Shown one piece after another: positions 9,651 through 23,200 of a DNA stretch of 64,000 nucleotides. The notes below the pieces were generated by a model. It was not told the origin of the DNA. It made no database searches and saw nothing but the letters and a program-made list of their open reading frames with translations. A program made the position numbers and the translations under genes. The number at the start of each line of letters is the position of its first letter. Within the stretch, counting starts at the first letter, position 1. Origin of the DNA: Dromaius novaehollandiae (Eukaryota > Chordata > Aves > Casuariiformes > Dromaiidae); assembly GCF_036370855.1 (NCBI RefSeq), contig NC_088105.1, positions 7,693,619 to 7,757,618 on the forward strand, written 5' to 3'.

Positions 9651-12600
9651 TAGGAAAGTATTATGAAAATTACTGTTAGAGTGGATAGAAAAGATCCAAA
9701 AATGCAATCTAGGTAGTGCACCGAGCAAGAAAAAGACTAGACAAAGAGGAAAAGAAAGCGAGTGGGAAGGGTGGTGTTTTAACCTCGCTCTATCGATGAC
9801 GGGCAACGGAAGAGAGAAAAGGCTGGATTTTTCAGAGCTACTTAGTTGTTTAAAGATGCAGCTAAGTCCCAGCAGGCACATAAATACCTCCTGAAAATGT
9901 GATCCTAAGTGACTGACCCAAGATCGTATTAAAGGCCTGGGGGGAGAGCCAAGAGCTGAAGCAACGTCGCTCCAGTTGGTTTCAGGCCGTGACCACAAAC
10001 ATCCCTTCCCATCGGCTGCGTGCACGTGCCTTGCGCACCCAGGTGAGCGAGAGTACCTAGTTTTAAACACCAAGGGAGAGGAAGAGCAAATCCTTTGCTT
10101 CCAATGGGGTTAGGCAAATGGATGAGGCCAACAGCTTCTAGTTAGCTTTAGTTGATGCCTTTAGGAAAGTTGGGAAATGAAGCAGCATTTGTCTCATTAG
10201 TTTCCCCCTTATTCTACCAATCTTAAAATTGGTGCTAGAATTGTGCACTCAAAGCTGTCATATTGTGTGACTGGAAAACTAATTACGTAGAAACATTTGC
10301 TTATCCTAATCAAGTTATAAGCCTGGAATTGAATTATAAAAAACAGATGTTTACATTCCTTCTCCCCTTCAGCACTGATGTCATGAGAGGAAAGCACATA
10401 ACCAGAGCTGTGCAAAGCATTCGCAATAAAACCCCAAACTATGGAAAACTTGCCTCATCTGTAACTTTGCTAGCAGCAAACTCGGACCAGGTTCGTCAAA
10501 AGGTTTACGAATCTTGTAAGTAGAGAGGTGCTCAAGCCACAAAACAGGAGTAGATATTTTGAACAGCCTAGAGAATGGCAGCGTTTGGATTTAGGAGTTT
10601 CGTTCAGTCTTTTATGAAGATGATTTCCTGTTGCATTCTTCCTCGCAAAGAAAGCCAGGGTGTGCTTTCTGTCTTCAATTATTTCTCGTTTAGAGGTAAA
10701 CAAGCAAAAACGAACAAGGTAGTGTCTCTATGAAAAAATAACCCCCTCTGACACATATTGCTGTGTCTCTAGAAAGAGATCATTTAATGAGGATTTTAAG
10801 GTACAACATAAAAGCAAAATTTACTTTGGTAACAGTGGAAACTGATATTTATTTTGGTTGCCTAACACTTTCCACTATAAAATATTCTTGCAGCTTGGAT
10901 GCTCTAACACTATTATTCACAGCAGGCCTTTGAAAACTGCAGGAAGAAAGGCCTGTCACAAGAGAAATGCTTTTTTTTTTTTCTCTCTCCAATGAAATTA
11001 TTTTCATAGTTTGCCAAAGAATCATCTATTGGAAAAAAAATCAGTATGTCCCTTCTGACATGTTCTACAGTTATTTTGTTAATGCAGATTGGTAGCACAG
11101 AAGAATTCAACAGATTTGGACCTGATTGTCAAATGCCTTCCTACCACAGTCATACACCGAGTATAAATAAAGTAACCAGTAACTGGTAACCAATCTGGAC
11201 TGGTAACTGGCTGTATATTTGTCTTGGATAGCTGTAAATTATTAGACTTGGTGGAGTGGAGGATTAAGTCATTTAACTTCTCTCTCCCTAGCTTGTCTCA
11301 AATCTATAAAGCATAGATTTCATACACTGTAGGGAAAAATATGCTAGTTTATAACATTGGGAAGGAAAAAAAAGTACTTCTCACCCTTAGGGCCTGTGTC
11401 TGAATCTGCTCCATTTTGTAGTTTGCAACTGAAAATCATTATTATCCACTTGCAGCTGATGAAGAGTTGCTGGTTTCAGTACACTCCATAGCATCCAGTT
11501 CATAAACAAGAACCCACTTAAAAAACTGAAGCTTCCTGCTGAAGGAAAATATTAAAATGATTGTTTTTAAAGCCGATGCTGCTCTCTAATTACACTACAA
11601 ACTACCGATATCAAAACAGCTTCTCCTGCTCCGATCCCATGGACCACACTCAGCAGGCTCCATCTGCTAGAATTCTTTTCTCACGAAGCCTCTTTTCTGG
11701 TCAGCAAACTCTGCACGTATACCAGATACTTTGAACTGTTTTGTCACAGACATTTGACAAAGTTTCCTCTGGAATTATGTATACATTAAAAGCTGTTATT
11801 CCCACTCCTCCTCAAAGTCCTTTCTAGGGGGGAGGCTGGATTAATTGTTGTGGAAAAGGAGGGAATTCTTGCTGTTTGCTTTAGGCATCTGGCTATGGTT
11901 TCCTCTGTGAGAAGTGTATGTATGGTATATTAAATGCTCTCCAGTTCACAGACAGTCGAAAATTTGTTTTCTTAGCCAATCTTTAGTCTTGTCTTTGCAT
12001 TTCAGGTATATATATTCTAGTCGCACCTATGAGATACATAACTCACTACTCTAAAATTCAATATAAAATAATGTTTTCGGTCTCAAATTCTGTGCTTTGA
12101 AGTAGTATGTAGGAAGAACCTGTGCTGCACTGGGGAGAGATAGGGTTAAAATGCCATCCTAGAAAAGGAATGCTACAACAGGACTTAGCAGGTATGCTGA
12201 GTAGCCTGAAAGCAGGTAAGGCAGCTAGCTCGAAGTGCTGCTAGCTGATCTGCAATGAAAGACAAACAAGGAGAAGAAAAGAGAAAGCACTAATTAATTA
12301 ATCTTTGGTCATGTGTGGCAAAAACTTCACATTCATCTATAAAGACCGTGAAAAGAGCATCACTGCTTCTTGTGGGAAGATCATGTTGTCTGAATGTCAT
12401 CATGTGATGTGAGGGTTCAAACCCCAAAGTGATAAACACTGACCTTTTCCAGCTGGCGACTTCTATTTTTTTTCTTTTAGCTATGCAGCTGGCCTCGCAC
12501 TAAGACTGTATGCTTTTAGTACTCGTCTTTCCTCTCTGTTGACCAGGGCATTGCCTGATACAGTTAAAAGTTCTCCAGACAGAACAAAATAGCATTTATA

Positions 12601-13950
12601 TCCAGTAGTCTTGATGACTCCTAAAACACTAGGTAAGTTCACACTAGGTAAAACACAGTAAGTTCACATCTCCCTGTAAGATACATTACCTTTGCCAACA
12701 ATACAAACAATTATAAACATTTATAAACAATAAACAACAATACAGGTGTTTAAGTTTTTGTTTGCCTTCTGGTTTCTGAATCTTCACAGGGGCCATATGC
12801 TGTAAACTTTCTCCAAAATCCATATGACTAGAAACTATCTAGTGTTGTTAAGAAAACAAAGGCTAACATGCTAGCACGATCACTTGTCTGAAGGAACTGA
12901 TGGACTATCAATTAATCCAGTTTGAAGAACTTGTGAGTTTCTGATCCTCTTTTCAAAAATCCAGATCTGTTTAAATCTGAAGTCAAGCTATGGGCTGTAC
13001 TCCATACACTTCAGATCTTGGCAAAGGAGAAATGACTTAAAGAGAAAAGCTGTACCCAGAACTGTTTTTGAACCATTCATACCTATAATGTCTGTCTGGA
13101 TTCTCACCTTCCAATATTTTATCTCCACTTCTTTTTTAAACTCAACCTGCATCATGAGCCCAGTAACACTGGATTTGTTTCATGGCTTTGGCAACTAATG
13201 CTTTACAGCAGTATCAGAGCATGCAGGTGAATGCTAGCCATTCTATGCGTTCTGCAAACATTTCTAGGTGCTAGACAGCTTCTAATGTAAAGCTTATAAA
13301 AGCTAGACATTCTTAAGATGCCATGTGCTTTACATTGCCAGAACCTAGCAGTCACACAGAGTTAATCTTTTGCCATTTTTCTACTCCACAGAAGTCTGCT
13401 TAAATATAAATGTCAGTTTGATTCACAATTCAACACATTTCAAAAGTTCACATAATAACAAAGAAAGAGCTGGACACAAGCAGTAAGTAGCTGTGGCAAC
13501 TGGAGTAGTTTGTTTAATAAACCATGTGTGTGAGCCAAGAGACTGTTTCACCCCGCTATAGCACTGAATCATCATCTCTCATTTGCAAGATGAAATCACT
13601 TTGCTTTTGGTTATAAAACATTTGTTTTATAAAACAGGTCATCCTGTGATCAAGGCATAGAAGTCAGGGGCTAAGAGTTTTATTTCTGGCTCAGAAGCAG
13701 GCCTGCGGCTTTTATTAATACAATACTGTATGAAGACAAGGATGAAATTAGCATCTGCTGTGCTGCTTCCCTGCACTCTTGAAAAAATGATGATGGAGAA
13801 GAGAATAATCAAAAGCTTAAGGTCTGTATTTAGTGGACAAGGCAGTTGTGATCTCTTCAGCAACCTTTTCCCTCCACACTACTCTCTAAGCACTTCTCAG
13901 TGCTTAGACATCATCATCACTAATTGACATATCCTTACAAAATCCCTATG
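9651..13950. other. Intergenic, upstream of HMCN1, no recognised gene
   Basis: G+C falls quickly to AT-rich background. No open frame resembles a known protein and no splice-bounded exon is evident. A ten-base palindromic core (TATAAAACA/TGTTTTATA) around 13610-13631 forms a short hairpin. A 12.59-12.66 kb stretch contains an imperfect duplication of a GTAAGTTCACA word. Promoter-proximal enhancers may exist here but cannot be read from sequence. Confidence 0.6.
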
Positions 13951-13959
13951 ATCTTGGGC

Positions 13960-14080
13960 TCCATAATTCCCATCTCATAAATCAGGAACGAAAGCAAAGA
14001 CAGACTAAATGACTTGTCCAAGTTAACACAGAAAATCCGTAGCAGAAATAGCGAGTGAACCCAGTTCTAAATTTCACCGT
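13960..14080 (-). repeat. MIR SINE fragment, antisense
   Basis: The plus strand follows the reverse complement of the MIR core: CCATCTCATAAATCAGGAA, then TAAATGACTTGTCCAAG, ACACAGAAA and GTGAACCCAGTTCTAA. These correspond to MIR's GGGTTC...CTTGGGCAAGTCACTTAA...TCATCTGTAAA order read backwards. Similarity is clear but diverged. Confidence 0.65.
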
Positions 14081-17000
14081 GCTACCTTATCATCATTCTC
14101 CTTTCTCTGTACTGCAGGTTTCCCTAGCACTTTCTCCCATGAATGTTTGTAATTCTGAGGCAAGCACCAGCAAAATTCAAGACACCTGTTATTTGCTGTA
14201 GAAATAGCCTTGAAGGTGAAAATATCCTATATTTCAGTAAAACTTTGTGATTGCAAAGTTTGCTAGTCTCTTTCAAAAGGCTTTATAGCTTAGTTTCTGC
14301 CACCAAATAATAGTTTTGAATTATTATTTGCCAGATGTTTTGCTGACATTCTCTTCATTAAAAAGAACATGTACACGCAATCACTTGTCTTTTAATTCCA
14401 ATGCAAATTTTGCCAGTTTTGGAAATATCTACACCATGTCTGAACAGCTACTGCAGACAATACTCATTTTTTATCTATATTACAGCACGATTTCAAAATA
14501 TTAAATATCTAATAAGAATGTGAATGTATTTCCTTCTGAAACAATGGCAATAGTGTCATACACCGAAAGCAAAAGAAGAACCGTGACATGAAAGACAAAT
14601 GCAACTCCAGCTTTCCACAAAGATCAACAAATCCTGAACCTGAATTTTTTAAATTTAGTACACAAGAAATTCACGCTAATTTTCCATACTTTAGAAGCAT
14701 TTTTACACAGAGCCATATGATGATGCAAACCTCACTTGTCACCATATGTTAACTATGGTGCACACATAAGACAGCGTGGTCTTCATCACACCTAAATTTT
14801 AAACATCTGCACTTCCAGCCTAAGCACCCTAAACTCCTTTTCCAACCCATGGAGATCAGATCGATACAGCTGGGGCTTAATACACTGATTATAAAGGGAG
14901 TCAGGGATGATCAGTGCAGGTACAGGCATTGCGCAACAGATGCTTGCATTTAGCCTAATGAATGCCACCTGTACAATAGCGGTCCTGTGCAATTGTGTGT
15001 GTGCCTGTTTTGCTTACAGATCTCTTCTGAGTTTTAGTTTAAACTTTTGAGTCAGGATTTTAGAAAGAATTTCAATATTGTTGCCTAAAGGTCCTTTTTG
15101 ACATAAGTTTTCCAATAATATAGAAGTTAGGTTTCCATAACGTACTACTAGACTGTTTCACCACAACTATGTAGAGACTAGCACATCAGAGGTATGCAAC
15201 ATAATCTGGTACAGATCTCCCATACCAGTGAGGTGAATCAGTTTCCAAGTCATCCATTCAATTTCTCCAAGTCATGCCCATGTATATTCATTAAATTGCA
15301 CTCACGAACCTTCCATCAAATTACATATATAGAGGAATAGAGGCATGGATGCAACTAAATAGATAAAATCATGTTACAACACATTTACTACTTTCACCAC
15401 TTGAGTAATTGCTCATTGGATGCAAGAATTTTTGCAAAACTCCTACAGCACTGTTCTAAAGCTATTCTAAAAACTTTACCATTGAAAGCTATTTTATTCT
15501 CAAGAATTTAAAGATATTCTATTGATCACGTCAGGATTTTCCATAGAGCTTAGAAACAATTACACAATCGCCCTTGTATTATACGAGTAACTGTAACAAG
15601 TTTACTTTGAGTTTCAAGAACACTATCTCCCTCTACTGGCAAAGCAGAATATAATGTGTTTTGAAAATGGATTACAAAAAGTATAAAGCTTTAATTTTTA
15701 TTTTTAAGAAAGGCAAAAACATATGAAATTATGCTTTAGTAGCCAAGGTTGAAAACAGCCTTAAATTATAAACAGAATTTCACACAGACACACACAGAGT
15801 GTGTATTCCTATAAACCAAATATTTTGAACATAATATTTTACACTAGATTCTTCTAGACAAAATGTTCTGGAAAGTAAGTTTAGTTGGACAGGGAGATTT
15901 AATGAGATGAAAATTTAAAAAGTAAGTTTACTTTTTACTTTTAGAGAAAACTTTAAGATTTGTTTAGAACATACTTTTTGAAAACTGGCCCAGAAATGAT
16001 ACATTTGTTTAATTAATTCAACCTGAGAAAATCTAGCATTTTTAGTAGTTTTAGGTTGGCTAACATAATAGTTTTGAGTTATTCACAATGGACTTTTGAA
16101 ACTCTGAAAAAATCTACAAAACTTCCATCACATTATAATCTATAACAGGCAAACAGTTTTAGTACAAAGAACTATCCTCAATTATCTTAAAATTACAAGC
16201 GATCATGTGCATTGAAGAAGAATAACTTAAATTTGATCTCTTCTGCAGTTCTAACAGAATTAGACTAGCAATATAGTTCTGCAACCTCTTACTTGCAAGT
16301 GAGCAGCAATGTTTCCAGGCTGACAACCAAAACAGGCTCCTGAAAGAGGAGGAAATTACTTCAGGTATTATCATCATCTGTTACAATGGGCATTGCCACT
16401 TTGGTCCATAGACTTAAGTTTGTTTTGGAGTCAGTGTTAGATACCCAAATAATAGATAACATCAAAAAGCATCCCATTCCTCTCCTATCGGAAACTATTC
16501 TCTGAAATGCAGTTTATGGATTTGCAGCCCGTGAGCCTAATTACTGCACCTCATACCTTGGAATTGAGTCTTCTATTTTTAATTTCTCAGGAGGTACTAG
16601 CTAGGGTACAGCACTGTATTAACAGTTAATGGCAGAAAGGCATTTTAATTAACAGAGCTGCCCTATAGGCATATTCTGACAGAACTGTGCTAAAAGGGAT
16701 CTAGTCTTACTCAGTAATATTTTATGAAATAAAACTATTCCTTAAACAATTGAGTTTCTGTATTCATGCCATTTGCTTAAGAGAAAAAAATGAAGAAAAT
16801 AAGTACATAGGTGCTTAGTTCTCCAAGGTTATATGCTATGTTCCATTTAGGTCTATCAGAATGTGTTTTGTTTAAAAACGAATGCAAGTCCAAATTCCCT
16901 GCATCTGTCTACACAGGCTAAGCCGCTGATGAAAACTGCATGGCATGTTTCCCACTACCTATCCTCATCCCCATGAAAGTGTTACAAGAATTAGCTCACA

Positions 17001-20000
17001 GTTCCGATCTCAATTTATTTGATTTCTGTGTAGAGCTGGCTGATTTAAATAGTTGTCACATTATTAAATATCCTGCTTTAAATCTCTTCAGCGAGACTAA
17101 ATAACGTCAGGCACGTGAATTGTGTTTTCCTGGCATTTAAAGAAACCAAGTTCACCCAATTTCTAAGTTCATCATTTTTGAGTGACTTTTTTAGGCTGCA
17201 GTTTCAGTTTTTATATTCAAGCCCATAAAGGCCAATGCAGCCTTTAAAATCCTGCCAGACTGTAAGTTAGCACCTCACCAATAGTTACCAAAATATAACT
17301 TTCCAAAAACTAGCTGGAGAGCTAGTTTTACTACCAATATGGACTACATTCTTCACATTCACACTCTTACTGGCGTAATGGAGATGTTCTTAAAACTTGG
17401 AATGTTTTCCACATTATTTTTTTCATTATTGCCTGATGCTCTTCCTTCTGGGAAATGAGAGAGTTCTGTCAGGCATATTGTTTTCTAGGGGCAAATGAAT
17501 GAATTAAATAAAAATGGTCTCAAACCTTTATTCATAATAAGAATAAAAGGCCTTTCATAGGAAAGGGGATCAAGAAGACCTCTCCTTATAAAATGTAGTT
17601 GTTACATATAAGCACATATTACATATACAAGTGACTAGGCCAATTCATCACTTATTATCAAGTTACCTGGCAGTGTCCATTATGACTCTGTTTTCAGACC
17701 TCCGTAGTTTTGTTAGACTAATGGTCTGGTCTGAAATTCTTGAGACAAAACTTCTGCTTTGAGGTTAATTTTGTTGTTGTTGAAAGTTTTAAACTAAAAC
17801 CACTCAAGTGTTTCCAAGGTGTTTCCACTGCTGTAGAAAAGACCATCTGGATTCTGTACTGAATGGGTTTTAAAAGGGGACCTATGCACAGCACAATGCA
17901 ATGAGCCAAGTGGTAGCTAAGGCATGAACTGCAGGTACTAGAACCTCTCCCCCCAAGACGGAAAGAATACAACCTCCTGAGTCCGCCTAAATGGGCAGGT
18001 GCTGTTCTGATCTCTGACAAAGGTAGACTCAGTTGAGAGGCCAGCCTGTGCTCCACACTGAGGGCCTTTGAGCCAAATGTGGAGTGAATGTTCCCATGGT
18101 TCTCAACCTGGTGATGACAGTGTCATCCAGAACATGGCCATACTTTCAAGAGGACAGCCCTTTTTCCTTACCTCCTTGAATCAGCTGAGCATATCTTGGC
18201 AATCAGTTCCTTGTCATTAGAAGCTCTTTTCCTTTGCTGAAAACGGAAATGCTCTAGTTGAACTAAAACCTTCAAATATAATATTCTCTGCAAGACTGTA
18301 TTTGACACTAGTCAGGTATTCCAGTCTCTCCAACTACAAAGCTGTCTTGCCACTCAGAATTGTCACTAAGATTTTTGTTTATTCAGGCACTACAACAAGC
18401 AGGGAAAATGCCTCATCAAACAAAAAAACCCAGAGTGAAAAGACCATCAGTCCCAGATCTCTCTGTATACAACATACATTCTGGCATGCATCATTTCATA
18501 CTTTTGATTGTTCATGCACTACAAATATCACTCAGTATCTTTACTGGACTGCTACGCTGTATATACACAACTATCCTGCCATACTATTCCAGCTTGTAAG
18601 TATCCAGACAAAAGTAAATGTTGAACTAATTTCAGCTAAACCACAAAGCTTCCTGTCTCTCCTAGCTAATTATTTAAATCTTACCATTTAATTAGTTGAA
18701 ATATATATTCATTATGGCCAACATTATGATTCAAAACAACAAATATATTGGCATCTGTATAATCCATGATGCATTAAATATCAGACTATGTTATTTAGTA
18801 GACACTTAGTAGTCTCCTACTCTGTAGCAAAACTTTTTTTCCCCATATGCAACTGTAAAAGAATTGGGTGCTTTCACTAAACCCAACTATCTGGTAGTCT
18901 CTCAAGGAACTATAGAAGGGATTCAGGGAGAGAAAGAGAGATGATATTTCCTAAGTCAAAACTAAAACATTGGACCTGGTTTCTCATATAAAGCTCTGGC
19001 TGAATCAAAATTACTTAGTTGTCAAACTGCATGTTTGATTTTTACTCACAGAGCCTCACTAAGAGGCTGGGACACGACAGTCAGAAGCCAAACTCTTTGA
19101 GCAGCTCAGAACTGTTAGCCAGCCCTTCCCTCCATTCACCTTTCTGCAGGCTTTGCCAGCTCCTGGGTCTAATCAAAACTGGTCTTAAACTCTGGTACCC
19201 TGAAAAAGCTCTGTTCATATAATGTTTCCAGGCTAACTAAAAGCAGGAGTTATCTGAGAAGTTACAAACCAATTTATGCTGGCAAGATCTCAAGCTCATA
19301 TTTTGAGACTTGAGAAAATCTGATTGTATGCATAAATATCCACAACCATAGTTGGTCTTCTACACAGCACTTAAAGGCTTTTTGGCTTTACCTTACCTAA
19401 AAACACAGAGGCCAACGGGAGCTTTCCTGTAACTATGGCGGGCATAAAGTGAGGCCCTATATGGGCATTAGGGAGCCTGTTGGCGCAGCACGGCAGCAAA
19501 AACACGTATTTGCAGCGTAATTGTTAAAGCTAGTCATAACCAACAGCAGTGATTTGAATATGGTCACCGGATCCCTCAGCCTTCGTTGGTGCATGGCAGT
19601 GGTTGCTGTCACTAGTTCAGGACCTCAGTCTAAAATGAGATTTGCCAGTACCATGTCACGGGCTAGGCTTCTTTTTATAAAGACTAACTTAAAAGAGAGG
19701 AGTTGGGGTTGAAGCCAAACCACAGTGGCATGCAAGACAAGCAAGCCCATTCTACTCTAACTCAGTAGGGCATCAAGTGACACTTTGGTCATCGCTGTGG
19801 TTTGTCTCTAGGCCAAAGGAGTAAGCTGCATATTTTCCTTACTTTGTATAACTCACTGACAAGCCCTTTCGGAAGAACTACAGAGGATCTTTATAAGTTT
19901 ACATCCTGAATACCTAACATTAGCTGAACTGGGAGAACTAATTGTTCCCCACAACTACTGGAGCTGGCCTGTATACAGGAAAGTTTCTGAGTTTCTTAAG

Positions 20001-20190
20001 AAAACTTTCATGGCTTTGTTTAAAAAGATGAATTTGTATTTAAATGTTCCCTTCTTGTGGCTATCTACTCAAGTAAGATTTATCCACTGCTTTCAAGTAT
20101 CTGGGTCAATGATTCTGAAAGCAAAAGGTAGTGTGTTAGGGAGAAAGGAGTCAGAAGTAATCCCAACTATTGTAAAACAAATGACAACTC
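14081..20190. other. Intergenic, AT-rich, no recognised gene
   Basis: About 6 kb in which I find no exon, RNA gene or convincing transposon. Short inverted words occur, such as AAAGTAAGTTTACTTTTTACTTT at 15.92 kb. Some AT-rich blocks (for example near 16.5 and 17.0-17.2 kb) have the unrepetitive look of conserved non-coding DNA, but this needs an alignment to judge. Confidence 0.55.
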
Positions 20191-20194
20191 ATTA

Positions 20195-20268
20195 CTGACC
20201 TGAACTGAAGCACACTGAAATTAATGGGACTCTTGCCTTCAGTTTTCAGCAGTCTTTGGATCAAACAA
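20195..20268 (+). repeat. Dispersed amniote repeat fragment (GAAATTAATGGGACTCTTGCC type)
   Basis: The stretch contains the word order TGAAATTAATGGGACTCTTGCC, a degraded CTTCAGTTTTCAG, and CTTTGGATCA. This follows a short dispersed repeat that I recall as common in turtle and bird genomes, built around paired TTGACTTCAATGGG words. I cannot name the family with certainty. Related-looking words occur at 53.13 and 62.03 kb. Confidence 0.4.
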
Positions 20269-23200
20269 TTGCTTTTTATACAGGGAATACAGCTATACCC
20301 AGAATAAGCTGCTACTCACTGTGAGAGACTACATGAGAGACTGGAAATACTGTTTGATAAATTTATTTGTATCTATCTCCTATTTGTGCATTTAATTCCC
20401 ATTATTAGGTTTTCAGAGTCCACTAATTATGATGTTATGTATATTGTTATATATAATGATTCATAGACTGTAGGGAATTTTTTGCTTAATAGACTCAGAA
20501 TGTATCCAGGGCACACACTCACCCACATTTCCCACCTCAATAAACTAAAAATTCCCTAATAGAAAAGACCAATGTTATTCTACATTTTTAAATTCAAAAA
20601 TAACTATTCCTCCTCAATTTTGGAGAGATTTAGATACATCCATTTATACAAATGTAACGCAGTTGAAATTACTCTCTCATTTGCTCAGAGCATGAGTGAA
20701 AGAAGTATCTAATATTCCCATACTTCAGAGACATCACAGAGTTCTATGAGTTCTCCACTTCTTAAGTGGACTAGACTCGAAGACCAGACTAGCAGGACTG
20801 CTGCTTAAATCCCTAGCTGGCAGGGCTCTGTACAACTTCTTTTAACCTCTGTCTCTGCCCACTTATTATGTTATTATACATTACAATTTTCATGAGTTTT
20901 AGAATCCAGGCAGTAAAACATAAAGAGTTTTCTCCTCTCCAAGGCTTGAGGACTACCAGAAGCTGAGGGATAATGTGCTTTATATGTCTGTCAGCTATAT
21001 TTTGTCTAAATTAGAAAGTGAATTTTAAAAGTTACCAGAGGTACTTTACTGGGTTCTGCTACTAACTTTTCCATTAATGTTTTTTTTTTCATATCTGGGG
21101 GACAAAGTTTAAATGCTGCCTATGGTACATTTTTTCTGTCTATAAAACACATTCTATTTGCCCGAACTTCCTGAGAAGCTGTAAAGATTTATAAGATCTT
21201 TACACTTTAAAAACTTCAAATAGAAATTTATATTATATACAGTAAGATTATTCATGTGAATGTAATGCAGCAGATTTTTCTATTATATTCCTTGAATGCC
21301 AAGAAAAAAATATGCCTGCTTAATAATACTAGTGGTAGAGACACATGGCTTCTGAACGTCATTGTGATCAGCGTGTCTCTGCAGGCTTTTTTGAATGTTT
21401 AATTGCAGTCATTCAGGTTATTAATTCTTGCAGTTCAGAGGTTTTATTTCTGCGTCTTTAATTCTTGGTAATGTATTTCTAAATCCATTTGTCAAGAGTG
21501 CAATAAGTACATGATGGCATGACAGTGGAGAAACATTCATTTTAGAAGTTGTCTTCTGATTGCCTGTGCTCTCTTCAGTGAGGAGCTCCATCTGATGATT
21601 TAGAGAAGAATCTCAACAGAAAAAACAGGAGCAAAAATGTACCCTGCTATCTTGTGTTTCTTATTTTTTTCATTCAGTATAGTTACACCAATTCTATTTG
21701 ATTTGCAGTTTTTATTCCTTGAAAGACATTTTTTCTTTCTTATGTCCTGTTTTTACTACTAAAGAATTTTTAAAGGGACAGCATAAATGTAGGAAGATTA
21801 AATTATTTGTTATGAGTATAGTATGCAGAATGGTTAAGAAGATTATACTTGCTTACAAACAAAGCCTAAGGCAGCCTTCCTGAAAACCCTGCTGTTTTCC
21901 ATGGCATAAACCCAGATGGCAGTGACGACAGTAAAAAAATTAATGAAGCCTCTTTCTCGCATGACTGTGACCTTCTCAGCACAAGCGGAGAACACAGTCT
22001 TAAGAAACCTGGAGAAAACGGGCTTGGTTAAGAATTTCAGTTCTTCCCTATTCCCTTCCACAAAAGAAGTGTTGTCTTTCAGGGCAGAGGGCCTCCTATA
22101 AGTCTTAGCAGTTATGCCTGCAATATAGGCGCAAGCAAGCTCCGTTGGCACTTATACAACTGAAATGAGAGTGAAACAGAACAATAGAGTAACTCTTCCT
22201 TTTTTACATTGAAGTCCTGCCCCCTTCTTATCCTCAAAACCTTGCATCCCCTCCAGCAGAGGCCAATGAAACTATTACTTTTCTTATTAACTTGCAGCTA
22301 ATTTTAAGAGGAATATCTCCCCACACAGAACATCAACATTTGATCTATGTTAGGTAAAATACATAATACATAGTTACTGTCAAGTATAACAGAGAGAATA
22401 TATGGTTAAACTTTAACTGCAACATTCAGTATCTAACTAACCTTTTCTATTATTTGTTCACAGTACAATGCACACAGTTTGACTTTTCCAGGACAAGCTC
22501 AGTAACTCAAGGAGATGGGAATGGATTTTCTTTGTATATTAATAAATACTAGTATGCAATATCCAAAATGTAACTTAGAACAATCTCTACAGTAGATGGC
22601 ATCATCAGGAGACTATTCTCACACATCTTTAATTAAAAATAAATCCGGAAACTGAAGTTTTATCACTTCTTACAAAGTAAAATGTTAAAAGGTTTCAGTA
22701 ACCGGTTTTAGACATAGGCACTTTTTTTTTTTCTCCCCACTGATTAAGACACAGTCTATTCTGCACTATTTTTAACTATACTTAAGCAGTTAAACAGCTT
22801 TCAGAAGCTGCCAGGCAACAGGGTCTTGCTTTCAGGACAAGATGTCAGATAAACCAGTCCGCTGGCACCATACTAACTTTTGTTTTAGTGATTAGATCTT
22901 GTATTGCTACGTACTGAATGGAGTTTGGATGTACAGAGCTCCGGAGTGGGACAATTACTCTCTTAACAAACAATCGTATTATTTCCTTGATATGCCTTTG
23001 ACTTCCGTGTTGGGCTCAAAGATACTTGCTACCAGCCATTCAGATTTTGACACCATAGAGCTGTAACTTAAATTTTTATGAACCAAGCAGAAGCTGTTAC
23101 ACCAAATATTGTTTATGTAGCACAGTTGTAGTTCTGCTTTTTATATTAATTATATATCCTGGTGCCAGGACACAGTAACAAATTAGATACGCTATCTAAT

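Noticed and set aside
9585-10073. 162-codon minus-strand open frame upstream of HMCN1
   Set aside because: No recognisable domain. Its right part lies in ordinary sequence and its left end overlaps a CR1 3' remnant.
12413-12424. GGTTCAAACCC word resembling a tRNA B box
   Set aside because: No matching acceptor stem, A box or anticodon arm at the correct distance.
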